Of a DNA stretch of 64,000 bases, positions 26,342 through 33,922 are shown in pieces. The position numbers and the translations under genes are program-made. Source of the stretch: Mycobacterium sp. UM_CSW (GTDB taxonomy: Bacteria; Actinomycetota; Actinomycetes; Mycobacteriales; Mycobacteriaceae); NCBI RefSeq assembly GCF_000455205.1, contig NZ_AUWQ01000031.1:25418-89417 (forward strand). The letters are read 5' to 3'. The notes beneath the pieces are model-generated. The model saw only the letters and a program-made list of their open reading frames with translations, had not been told where the DNA came from and ran no database searches. Each line of letters begins with the position of its first letter. Position 1 is the first letter of the stretch.

Positions 26342-26728
26342 TTACGGGGTGCCCTGCCAATGTTTGGCAAGCGGGGTGCCGGAATACTTTTCGAGCATTA
26401 GACGGGAGAAGGACAGCAACGCACTGCGCGGGCGGTGGTTCACCACGACCTGCCGCGTCTGTCCCGCCGCGTTGAAAGTGACCCAGACAATTACGTTGGT
26501 GCGCACGCCGCGGATCTCGCATGTGTAGTCCTCGACGAAGCCATAGTCGCCAGCGGGCCCGGCGAAGTTGAACTCCTGCTTGTCGTACACCTCGCGGGCG
26601 GTCACCACGATCGAGCGAACGTCTTCCGCGCCGTGGGCGGTGCCGTCCATTGCTGCGGCTTCCAGGGTGACGTCCTCGGCGAGGTTGTCCAGCCACACCG
26701 GGTAATAGGGCTTGCCCAGGTAGGTCAT
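26342..26728 (-). CDS. NTF2/SnoaL-like conserved protein
   Basis: A 128-aa protein of the NTF2-like cone fold: an N-terminal WLDNLAEDVTLEAAAMDG with an early GAEDVRSIVVTAREVYDKQEF, and later strands VEDYTCEIRGVRTNVIVWVTFN and RQVVVNHRP. No catalytic pair can be assigned, so enzyme, isomerase and binding roles are all open. The ATG at 26728 follows GGGAGACGCACC. It lies upstream of the DUF732 gene's end with 48 bp between. Confidence 0.78.
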   Translation of the reverse strand: MTYLGKPYYPVWLDNLAEDVTLEAAAMDGTAHGAEDVRSIVVTAREVYDKQEFNFAGPAGDYGFVEDYTCEIRGVRTNVIVWVTFNAAGQTRQVVVNHRPRSALLSFSRLMLEKYSGTPLAKHWQGTP

Positions 26729-26776
26729 GGTGCGTCTCCCTCGGGACCCGGTCAGCCGGCCGGACGCTGCGCTCGA

Positions 26777-27109
26777 TCAGTCAAACTTGCTCGAGTACTG
26801 CGGGCAGTAAACCCCCGTCGCCGCACCCATGATCTTGGCCAGCGAGGTGTCCTGCAACTGCGGGAGCCCCTGTTTCGCATCGGCGAAGGTCTGCTCGAAC
26901 GTGAACCCGTGAGCCCAGTCGGTGCAAACGGCATGGCCGATTTGGACCATCGTCTGGTCCGAGCCGCTCGCCCAGGTGATTCCCTTGTCCTTCAGGGTCT
27001 GCAGGTAAGCGTCATCCGACGAATCGGCGTTCGCGATCGCGGCGGTGAAGACCGCGATACCTCCCAGAAAGGCGGCGAGCGGGGCGGTCAAGCGTGCGGT
27101 CTTCTTCAT
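26777..27109 (-). CDS. secreted DUF732 protein
   Basis: A 110-aa exported protein. The signal peptide is MKKTARLTAPLAAFLGGIAVFTAAIANA, with cleavage after ANA. The mature part carries the DUF732 hallmark: DDAYLQTLKDKGITW, GHAVCTDWAHG and GVYCPQYSSKFD, with two Cys likely forming a disulfide. DUF732 proteins are abundant small mycobacterial exported proteins of unknown role. The AGGAGCCAGCAA before the ATG is a good ribosome-binding site. Confidence 0.93.
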   Translation of the reverse strand: MKKTARLTAPLAAFLGGIAVFTAAIANADSSDDAYLQTLKDKGITWASGSDQTMVQIGHAVCTDWAHGFTFEQTFADAKQGLPQLQDTSLAKIMGAATGVYCPQYSSKFD

Positions 27110-27180
27110 TTGCTGGCTCCTCAGTCTGGGCGGCAGCAGTTAGATTATCCGGAACCTACCCGCTAGCAAATCGAAACGGA

Positions 27181-27717
27181 TCAAAGCCACCCGGTGCGCG
27201 CGGCGGCGACGGGTTCGGCGGGGGCTGGGGCCAGTTCGCCGTCGCGCACGCCGTCCAGCATTCGCTTGACCGCGGCCACGATCTCCGGGGCCGTCGCCGC
27301 GAGGCCGGCCAGATCGGCCTCGCTGACCTCACCCACGTCGACGCCGGCCCGCTCCAGCACGGCGGCCGGATCGGCCAGTTGGCCGGCCAGCCAGGACACC
27401 GGGTCGGCGGTGAGTTCGGGGACGAAGTTCCGGCGGCCCGGTTCCCAACCGTCGAAACGCGGATGGTGATGGGCCCGGTCGAGCGTGCCCGGCGGGCTCT
27501 CGGTGGACCCGAACAGGTCCACCCGCCACACCGGCCGGCTGAAGGCGATCGGAACGCCGGCGTAGATCGATCCCTGCGGCTCGCCCCGGTCGACGAGGCG
27601 CAGTTCGAGCCTGACTCCCCGTTCCGGCGTCTCCTGACCGGTGAGCGGGCGCGGGTCGACGAAGTACATGTCCCCGACGACGACACCGAGGGTTTCGAAT
27701 CCGAACGCTGCGAACAT
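27181..27717 (-). CDS. conserved hypothetical protein
   Basis: A 178-aa protein with no signal peptide, transmembrane segment or recognised domain. N-terminus MFAAFGFETLGVVVGDMYFVDPRPLTG and a central PVWRVDLFGSTESPPGTLDRAHHHPRF with several His are the notable parts. The C-terminal half is Ala/Val helical. The start is set by GGAGG lying 6 nt before ATG 27717; a GTG one codon earlier is possible. It sits between the desaturase and the accessory region and may mark the right edge of the insertion. Confidence 0.75.
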   Translation of the reverse strand: MFAAFGFETLGVVVGDMYFVDPRPLTGQETPERGVRLELRLVDRGEPQGSIYAGVPIAFSRPVWRVDLFGSTESPPGTLDRAHHHPRFDGWEPGRRNFVPELTADPVSWLAGQLADPAAVLERAGVDVGEVSEADLAGLAATAPEIVAAVKRMLDGVRDGELAPAPAEPVAAARTGWL

Positions 27718-27759
27718 CACGTGCCTCCTAGTCCCGCATCGAGCCTAGGACGCGCGCCG

Positions 27760-29040
27760 TCAGGCGGCCAGGTCGTCCCTGCGGCCCTGCTTCGCTTCCT
27801 TCTTGGCGCGCCGCCAATCCCGCACGGTGGCGATCGCGGTCTTCAGGCCGCGCCGGCGTCCGGTCGCCGGGTCGGTGCCGGCGAAACCGGGCTCCAATTC
27901 GGCGAACATCCGCTCGCTGCGCGTCTCCGGCGCGTTGTCGGCGTCGTCGCGCAGGTACTTGTTCGGCAGCGACAGCTTGGCCAGCGTGCGCCACGTCTTG
28001 GCGTACTGCACCAGGAAAGAGCCCGTGGTGTAAGGCAAGTCGTACTTGTCGCACAGCGCGCGCACCCGGACAGAAATCTCGTGCAGCCGGTTGCTCGGCA
28101 GATCGGGATACAGGTGGTGCTCGATCTGGTGGCACAGGTTGCCGCTCATGAACCGCAGCGCGGGGCCGGCCTCGAAGTTGGCGCTACCCAGCATCTGGCG
28201 CAGGTACCACTGGCCCTTGGTCTCGCCGATCATGTCGGTCTTGGTGAATTTCTCTGCGCCGTCGGGGAAGTGGCCGCAGAAGATCACGGCGTTCGCCCAG
28301 ACGTTGCGGATGATGTTGGCGACCGCGTTGGCCGTCAGCGTGGACCGATAGGTCGCGCCGGGCGACAGCGCGGTCAGCGCCGGGAACGCGACGTAATCCT
28401 TGACGACCTGACGGCCGGCCTTGGCGAGAAACTCGTCGATGCGTTGCCGGGCGTCGTCGTTGTCCATCCGCTTCTTGACGATCTTGCCCAATTCCACGTG
28501 CTGCAGGCCGACGCCCCACTCGAAGAGCAGCGCCAGCATGGTGTTGTAGAACAGGTTCAAGACGTTGAAGCGCTTCCAGCGCTGATCCCGGGTGACGCGC
28601 AGCAAGCCGTAGCCGACGTCGTCGTCCATCCCGAGGATGTTGGTGTACTTGTGGTGCACGAAGTTGTGCGTGTAGCGCCAGTGCTTGGACGACCCGCTCA
28701 TGTCCCACTCCCACGTCGAGGAGTGGATCTCCGGGTCGTTCATCCAGTCCCACTGGCCGTGCATGACGTTGTGGCCGATCTCCATGTTCTCGACGATCTT
28801 GGCCACGCCCAAGGTCACGGTGCCGGCCCACCACGCCGAGCGGCGCGAACTGGCGGCCAGCAGCACGCGGCCGGCCACCTCCAGCGCACGCTGCGCGGCG
28901 ATGGTGCGACGGATGTAGCGGGCGTCGCGCGCCCCTCGAGAGTCTTCGATGTCCTGGCGGATGGCATCCAGCTCAACGGCCAGGCTTTCGATGTCAGCGT
29001 CCGTCAGATGGGCGAATACGTCGACGTCTGTGATTGCCAC
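27760..29040 (-). CDS. desA3: membrane fatty acid / acyl-CoA desaturase (DesA3-like)
   Basis: A 426-aa membrane di-iron desaturase that introduces a cis double bond in a long-chain acyl-CoA (oleate formation from stearoyl-CoA in M. tuberculosis DesA3, Rv3229c). Histidine boxes are all present: GHNVMH (HxxxH), THNFVHHKYTN (HxxHH) and HQIEHHLYPD (HxxHH). The GTG start at 29040 follows GGGAGATGAC. Its electron donor is encoded just upstream by the ferredoxin-reductase gene, the same pairing as Rv3230c-Rv3229c. A tandem palindromic operator sits in the gap before it. Confidence 0.95.
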   Translation of the reverse strand: MAITDVDVFAHLTDADIESLAVELDAIRQDIEDSRGARDARYIRRTIAAQRALEVAGRVLLAASSRRSAWWAGTVTLGVAKIVENMEIGHNVMHGQWDWMNDPEIHSSTWEWDMSGSSKHWRYTHNFVHHKYTNILGMDDDVGYGLLRVTRDQRWKRFNVLNLFYNTMLALLFEWGVGLQHVELGKIVKKRMDNDDARQRIDEFLAKAGRQVVKDYVAFPALTALSPGATYRSTLTANAVANIIRNVWANAVIFCGHFPDGAEKFTKTDMIGETKGQWYLRQMLGSANFEAGPALRFMSGNLCHQIEHHLYPDLPSNRLHEISVRVRALCDKYDLPYTTGSFLVQYAKTWRTLAKLSLPNKYLRDDADNAPETRSERMFAELEPGFAGTDPATGRRRGLKTAIATVRDWRRAKKEAKQGRRDDLAA

Positions 29041-29079
29041 TCGTCGTCATCTCCCTACGGTCGTGTCGTCGGTGCAATA

Positions 29080-29114
29080 CCTACGCTATCGTAACCTACG
29101 AATCCGTAGGTTAC
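29080..29114. promoter_or_regulatory. tandem TACG-N4-CGTA operator before desA3
   Basis: CCTACG-CTAT-CGTA, a single A, then CCTACG-AATC-CGTAGG. The right half extends into a perfect 10-bp-arm palindrome (29091-29114, loop AATC). The left half is a second TACG-N4-CGTA. The same 30-bp layout occurs at 30347-30376 with 24 of 30 bases equal, suggesting one regulator binds both promoters. Confidence 0.7.
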
Positions 29115-29127
29115 CTGTGAGTAATCT

Positions 29128-30318
29128 TTAAATGTCGAGCACGCAATCGCCGGACGCGGCCGACACACAGGTCTGAATCCGGGTTCCGGGCTCGTGTTCG
29201 GCGCCGGTTCGCAGATCGCGGACGTGCCCGTCCACCAGGCTTACCACGCAGGACTGGCAGATACCCATCCGGCAGCCGAAGGGCATCTGCACACCCGCCC
29301 CCTCGCCGGCATCCATCAACGGCGTCGCTCCGTCGGCCGCGACGGCGCGCCCGCTGCGCGCGAACGTCACCGTGCCGCCGGCTCCGGCAGGCGCGGCCTT
29401 GGACACGGCGAACCGCTCCAGGTGCAGCCGGTCGCCGATGCCCGCCGCCGACCACACCTTCTGCGCTTGGTTGAGCATGCCCTCCGGCCCGCAGGCCCAG
29501 GTCTGCCGCTCACGCCAGTCCGCGACCTGTTGATCCAGGGCGGCCAGGTCGAGCCGGCCCTGCTTGCGGGTCTCTCGCACCTGCAAGCGGTAGCCCGGCT
29601 GGTTGGCGGCCAGCGCGCCCAGCTCGGCGCGGAACATCACGTCGGATTCGGTGGGCGCCGAATGCAAATGCGTGACGTCACCAATCTGGTTGCGGCGCAC
29701 CAACGTTCGCAGCATCGACATCACCGGCGTTATCCCGGAACCGGCGGTCAGGAACAGGATCGACGACGGCGCCGGGTCCGGCAGGACGAAGTTGCCCTGG
29801 GGCGCGGCCAGCCGCACGATGGTCCCGGGCTCGACGCCGGCCACCAGGTGGGTGGACAGGAAACCCTCGGGCATCGCCTTGACGGTGATGGTCACCGTGC
29901 GGGGCGAGCCGCTGGTCTCGGCCGGGCTCGAGGTCAGCGAATACGACCGCCACCGCCAGCGCCCGTCGACGAGCAGCCCGATCCCGATGTACTGGCCGGG
30001 CTGATAGTCGAAGCTGAAGCCCCAGCCCGGTTTGATCACCAGGGTCGCGGAATCCTCGGTCTCGCGGCGGACCTCGAGGACGCGGCCCCGCAGTTCCCGC
30101 GCGGACCACAGCGGGTTGGCCAGATGCAGGTAGTCATCGGGCAAAAGCGGCGTCGTGATCCGCGCGGCGAGCTTGCGTAGCGCGTGCCAGCCGGGGTGCC
30201 GCTCGGCGCCGGCCACAACGGGTCGCTTGGTGTCGACGACGTTGCCCCTGATCGATGGGTTACGTCTGCCCAGCGGAAGCTCCTGCTCACTAGCCGGCGT
30301 CTGGCTTACGCCCAACAT
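29128..30318 (-). CDS. ferredoxin--NADP-type reductase with C-terminal 2Fe-2S domain
   Basis: A 396-aa oxidoreductase (404 aa if GTG 30342 is used). The FAD domain holds [11 protein letters not shown]. The NAD(P) domain holds [18 protein letters not shown] and WACGPEGML. The C-terminal plant-type 2Fe-2S ferredoxin has CRMGICQSC and a final Cys in IQTC. It transfers electrons from NAD(P)H to the adjacent desaturase, as Rv3230c does for DesA3. The ATG at 30318 was preferred because the operator at 30347-30376 would almost touch the GTG start. Confidence 0.94.
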   Translation of the reverse strand: MLGVSQTPASEQELPLGRRNPSIRGNVVDTKRPVVAGAERHPGWHALRKLAARITTPLLPDDYLHLANPLWSARELRGRVLEVRRETEDSATLVIKPGWGFSFDYQPGQYIGIGLLVDGRWRWRSYSLTSSPAETSGSPRTVTITVKAMPEGFLSTHLVAGVEPGTIVRLAAPQGNFVLPDPAPSSILFLTAGSGITPVMSMLRTLVRRNQIGDVTHLHSAPTESDVMFRAELGALAANQPGYRLQVRETRKQGRLDLAALDQQVADWRERQTWACGPEGMLNQAQKVWSAAGIGDRLHLERFAVSKAAPAGAGGTVTFARSGRAVAADGATPLMDAGEGAGVQMPFGCRMGICQSCVVSLVDGHVRDLRTGAEHEPGTRIQTCVSAASGDCVLDI

Positions 30319-30346
30319 TGTCGCCGATTCTGTGCGCTCCACGAAA

Positions 30347-30376
30347 CCTACGGTAGCGTAACCTACGGTGTCGTAG
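30347..30376. promoter_or_regulatory. tandem TACG-N4-CGTA operator before the reductase gene
   Basis: CCTACG-GTAG-CGTA, an A, CCTACG-GTGT-CGTAG. It is the upstream copy of the operator in front of desA3, in the same orientation relative to its gene and 28 nt before ATG 30318. Confidence 0.65.
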
Positions 30377-30404
30377 CTAGTCGGAATCCGTCACATTCGG
30401 CGCG

Positions 30405-30917
30405 TCAGAGCAGGTCAAGCAGGAACGGCAACTCCTGGTTCGCATACCAGGCCAGGTCGTGGTCCAGCGCGTCGCCGACGATCAGCTCGGCGTCCTCGTC
30501 GCCCAGGTCGGCGGCGTCGATGATCTCGATGGCCCGGATGACGTCCGGCTCGGCGGCGGCGTTGTCGACGTAGGCGGCGACGACCTGGTCGAGCGTGACG
30601 GGGGCGCCGAGGCGCACGACGGCGTCGTCGAGGTCGGGACGGAACTTGGCCTCCTCGACCTCGGCGGCCAACACCGCCCGCCGGGGCGGCAGGCCGGTGT
30701 CGGCTCCCCCGGCGTCCTGGGCCGCGAGCAGTCGCAGCGACGCCAGCGCCGCCTCGCGCAGCGCCACGTCGGCGAGCTCGTCGTCGTCGCCCTCGGCGTA
30801 GGCCTCGCGCAACGTCGGCGTCACCGCGAACGCGGTGCCGTTGACCGGCCAGACGGAGCCCTCGGCGACGAGCCGCTGCAACATCTCCAGGGTGGCCGGG
30901 ATGTAGACCTGGATCAT
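30405..30917 (-). CDS. DUF6912 conserved protein (Rv3231c-like)
   Basis: A 170-aa acidic protein. The N-terminus is IQVYIPATLEMLQRLVAEGSVW. A long helical middle (EGDDDELADVALREAALASLRLLAA) and the C-terminal AIEIIDAADLGDEDAELIVGDALDHDLAWYANQELPFLLDLL look like a small regulatory or scaffold protein. It matches Rv3231c by order and length. Its start overlaps the ppk2 stop by 1 nt (TGATG), so it is translationally coupled to polyphosphate kinase 2. No catalytic motif is visible. Confidence 0.87.
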   Translation of the reverse strand: MIQVYIPATLEMLQRLVAEGSVWPVNGTAFAVTPTLREAYAEGDDDELADVALREAALASLRLLAAQDAGGADTGLPPRRAVLAAEVEEAKFRPDLDDAVVRLGAPVTLDQVVAAYVDNAAAEPDVIRAIEIIDAADLGDEDAELIVGDALDHDLAWYANQELPFLLDLL

Positions 30918-31783
30918 CAGCCCCCGACCAACGTGGCCGCGTAGTCGTCGACGTAGTTCGACAGCTCGCGCGGCGGGCGCTGGTAGTTCTCAGCCACCAC
31001 CGGCTCCTTGGGCAGCTTGACCTTGGGCCGGCCCACGTCGTAGTACTCGATCGTGGACAGCAGGTGGGCCATCATGTTCAGCCGCGCGTGCTTCTTGATG
31101 TCGGATTCCACTATGTACCAAGGGCTTACCGGGGTGTCGGTGTGGACCATCATCTCGTCCTTGGCGCGCGAATAGTCCTCCCACCGATACAGCGATTCCA
31201 TGTCCATTGGGCTGAGTTTCCATTGGCGGACAGGGTCATTCAGGCGCGCCCTGAACCGGTGCAGCTGTTCGGCCTCGGACACGGAGAACCAGTACTTGCG
31301 CAACAGGATCCCGTCGTCGATCAGCATCTGCTCGAAGATGGGCGTCTGGCGCAAGAAGAGCACATACTCCTGCGGCGTGCAGAATCCCATCACCTTTTCC
31401 ACGCCAGCCCGGTTGTACCACGACCGATCGAAGAGCACGATTTCGCCCCTGGCGGGCAGGTGCGCGATGTAGCGCTGGTAGTACCACTGGCCCCGCTCCC
31501 GGTCGCTCGGCGCGGGTAGTGCCGCGATCCGGGCGACACGCGGGTTCAGGTATTCGGTGATGCGTTTGATCGTTCCGCCCTTGCCGGCCCCGTCCCGGCC
31601 CTCGAAAAGGATCACGATGCGCGCGCCGACGTGGCGCGCCCACTCCTGCAACTTCACGAATTCCGTTTGCAGCCGGTATATTTCGGTTCGGTAGACATCG
31701 TCGGAGATTTTGCGCGTGGTAGCGGTGCCCGATTTCTTACCGCTCGCCTTCGCCGACGCCCCGTCATTTATCGCGGTGCTCAC
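30917..31783 (-). CDS. ppk2: polyphosphate kinase 2
   Basis: A 288-aa PPK2-family enzyme that uses polyphosphate to phosphorylate nucleoside diphosphates, or the reverse. Walker A is GRDGAGKGGT (residues 62-71) and Walker B/lid is VLFDRSWYNRAGVEKVMGF; the ERGQWYYQRYIAHLPARGE segment is also typical. The order matches M. tuberculosis Rv3232c. It is coupled to the DUF6912 gene. The 44-bp gap to the wax-ester synthase suggests they may share transcription. Confidence 0.94.
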   Translation of the reverse strand: MSTAINDGASAKASGKKSGTATTRKISDDVYRTEIYRLQTEFVKLQEWARHVGARIVILFEGRDGAGKGGTIKRITEYLNPRVARIAALPAPSDRERGQWYYQRYIAHLPARGEIVLFDRSWYNRAGVEKVMGFCTPQEYVLFLRQTPIFEQMLIDDGILLRKYWFSVSEAEQLHRFRARLNDPVRQWKLSPMDMESLYRWEDYSRAKDEMMVHTDTPVSPWYIVESDIKKHARLNMMAHLLSTIEYYDVGRPKVKLPKEPVVAENYQRPPRELSNYVDDYAATLVGG

Positions 31784-31827
31784 AATTACGAATCATAGAA
31801 CCAGGCACCGATTTTCACCCCGACTAA

Positions 31828-33246
31828 TCAGCGGGAAGCTTCGAGTAATTCCTCGAGGGATTGGGCCAACAGTCCCGGCAGCAGGTCGACGTCGCTCATC
31901 GCCTCGCGGTCGGCGTTGATCCCGAAATACAACATGCCGTTGTAGGACGTCACGCTGATCGCCAGCGCCTGATTGTGCAGCAGCGGCGGTACGGCGTAGG
32001 TCTCCAGCAGCTTGGTGCCGGCGATGTACATCTGCGACTGAGCGCCCGGGGCGTTGGTGATCAAGAGGTTGAATGTCCGCTTGGAAAAGCTCGGGAAGCC
32101 GGTCGCGACTCGGATGCCCATGGCGTGCAGCGTCGGTGGGGCGAAACCCGACAGGGTCACGATGGTCCGGGCGTCCACCAAGCTGCCGGCGGTCGGGTTG
32201 GACTCGGTGGCGTGGGCGATCTGAGACAGCCGCACCACCGGGTTGGCCTCCCCCACCGGCAGATCCACCAAAAACGGCGTGACCTGACTGATCGTCTGGC
32301 CCGGGCCGGTCGAGTCGAGGTCGTCGTCGGCGTAGACGGACAGCGGCGCCATCGCGCGGATCGTCGCGGTCGGTGACACCGCCACGCCGCGGGACAACAG
32401 CCAGTTGCCCAGCGCGCCGGCCACGACGGCGAGCACCACGTCGTTGATGTCGCAGTCGTAGCGCGCGCGCACGGCGCGGTAGTCCTCGAGGTTGCCGCGG
32501 GCGACCGTGAACCTGCGGTGCCGCGAAACGGTCGCGTTCAGCGGGCTGCTGGGCGCGGTGCCCCGCGCCACCGCCCGCGCGATGTCGACGGCGCGGCGGC
32601 CCGCTTCGAGCAGCTCGTCATAGCTCGTGACCAGTCCGGCCACCGAGGACCCGACGGCCTGCAGCTGCGCACCCGGCCTCGCGATCCAGTCGCCGATCGC
32701 GCCCAAGGCCAACCGCGTGTTACCGGGGTCGCGTTCCGGTATCCAGATGTCTTCGGGGAACGGCGGCGGGCGGCGCGTCCGGTCGGCGATGACGTGGCCG
32801 ATCTCCACCGCCGTCATGCCGTTGATCAGCGCCTGATGCGACTTCGTGTACAGCGCGATCCGGTTCTTGGACAGGCCCTCGACCAGGTACATCTCCCACA
32901 GCGGCCGCGACTTGTCCAGTGGCCGCGCGGCCAGCCGCGCGATCAGCTCGTGCAGCTGCTCGTCGCTGCCCGGGGACGGCAGCGCCGACCGCCGCACGTG
33001 ATAGGTGATGTCGAAGTCGTTGTCGTCAAGCCACACCGGCCTGGCCGTGCCGATCAGCACCTCCCGGACCTTCTGCCGGTAACGCGGTATCTGGGGCAGT
33101 CGCTGTTCGATGGTGGCGAGCAGCGTCTCGTAGCTCAACCCGGCGCGCGGACGCTGCAGGATGGACAACGACCCCACGTACATGGGGGTGGCGGTGTTCT
33201 CGAGCCGGTAGAAGGACGCGTCCGTGGGGGACAACCGGGTCACCAT
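31828..33246 (-). CDS. tgs3: WS/DGAT-family acyltransferase, intact, altered active site
   Basis: A 472-aa full-length wax ester synthase/diacylglycerol acyltransferase-like protein. From memory, the M. tuberculosis counterpart is divided into Rv3233c and Rv3234c (tgs3); here the frame is continuous. The usual HHxxxDG is HQALING at residues 137-143: the catalytic second His is Gln and the Asp is Asn. The rest of the fold is complete (PLWEMYLVEGL, NDVVLAVVAGALGNWLL, NLLITNAPGAQSQMYIAG). The protein may therefore be non-catalytic, or use a different mechanism. ATG 33246 was chosen by family N-terminus VTRLSPTDASFYRLE. It runs from the promoter region shared with the Rv3235-like gene. Confidence 0.9.
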   Translation of the reverse strand: MVTRLSPTDASFYRLENTATPMYVGSLSILQRPRAGLSYETLLATIEQRLPQIPRYRQKVREVLIGTARPVWLDDNDFDITYHVRRSALPSPGSDEQLHELIARLAARPLDKSRPLWEMYLVEGLSKNRIALYTKSHQALINGMTAVEIGHVIADRTRRPPPFPEDIWIPERDPGNTRLALGAIGDWIARPGAQLQAVGSSVAGLVTSYDELLEAGRRAVDIARAVARGTAPSSPLNATVSRHRRFTVARGNLEDYRAVRARYDCDINDVVLAVVAGALGNWLLSRGVAVSPTATIRAMAPLSVYADDDLDSTGPGQTISQVTPFLVDLPVGEANPVVRLSQIAHATESNPTAGSLVDARTIVTLSGFAPPTLHAMGIRVATGFPSFSKRTFNLLITNAPGAQSQMYIAGTKLLETYAVPPLLHNQALAISVTSYNGMLYFGINADREAMSDVDLLPGLLAQSLEELLEASR

Positions 33247-33376
33247 TACGGCGCGTCCCTCCTGGTCAATTCGTCCTCGGTTCCTTGGGTGAACGGGTGT
33301 ACCCGCCCACGGTAATCGAGCGGATACGCGCCGGATCGAGCTGTGCCATGATGACCACTTACCAGTCCCCGTCTGC

Positions 33377-33407
33377 CACTCTCCAGCAGGCCAATCCATG
33401 GAGAGTG
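33377..33407. promoter_or_regulatory. 9-bp inverted repeat just before the Rv3235-like gene
   Basis: CACTCTCCA and TGGAGAGTG flank 13 nt, ending 4 nt before the TTG start at 33412. The arms are perfect. This is either an operator in the divergent promoter or an mRNA hairpin that would hide the start of the plus-strand gene. Confidence 0.45.
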
Positions 33408-33411
33408 CGCG

Positions 33412-33915
33412 TTGACCGTTTTCGCCGTGACACCCGTCGTCGACTACGAGCCGCCCAGGCGGGACGTCCCGCAGTGCCGGCAGCCACCCCATCCGACGCC
33501 GCGCCGCCGCGCGCGTGCGCCCCGCCGCCCCCTGGCCGGCCAGCCGGTCAGACCACCGAGACCGTCGGCGCCGATGCGCCAGGCGGCCGCCTTCGCCGAC
33601 GCCGCGCTGCGCCGGGTGCTGGAGGTCGTCGACCGCCGCCGTCCCGCGGCGCAGCTGCGCCCGATGCTGGCGCCCGGCCTGGTGGACTCGGTGGTCGCGA
33701 TCGGCGCTTCGGCGGCCTGCCGCGCACGCGGGCGTGACGGGACGGCGGTGCTGCGCCGGATGCGGCTGCAGCCCTCCGGGCGCCGCGACCCCGAGGCCGC
33801 GGCCGAGGTCTTCGGGTCCTACAGCCGCGGCGACCGGATCCACGCCATCGCGTGCCGCGTGGAACGGATGCCCTCCAGCGGCCGCTGGCAGGTGGTGGCC
33901 CTGCACATCGGTTAG
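33412..33915 (+). CDS. Rv3235-family protein
   Basis: A 167-aa protein. The first 60 residues are Pro/Arg-rich and probably disordered. The folded part starts at APMRQAAAFADAALRRVLEVVDRRRPAAQLRPMLAPGLVDSVV and ends GRWQVVALHIG. The order matches Rv3235. Members are found beside SecA or cell-division genes in actinobacteria, and the function is unknown. The start is TTG 33412 or GTG 33427, neither with a clear ribosome-binding site. It is followed by the convergent kefB-like gene. Confidence 0.8.
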   Translation: MTVFAVTPVVDYEPPRRDVPQCRQPPHPTPRRRARAPRRPLAGQPVRPPRPSAPMRQAAAFADAALRRVLEVVDRRRPAAQLRPMLAPGLVDSVVAIGASAACRARGRDGTAVLRRMRLQPSGRRDPEAAAEVFGSYSRGDRIHAIACRVERMPSSGRWQVVALHIG

Positions 33916-33922
33916 TTGGGGG

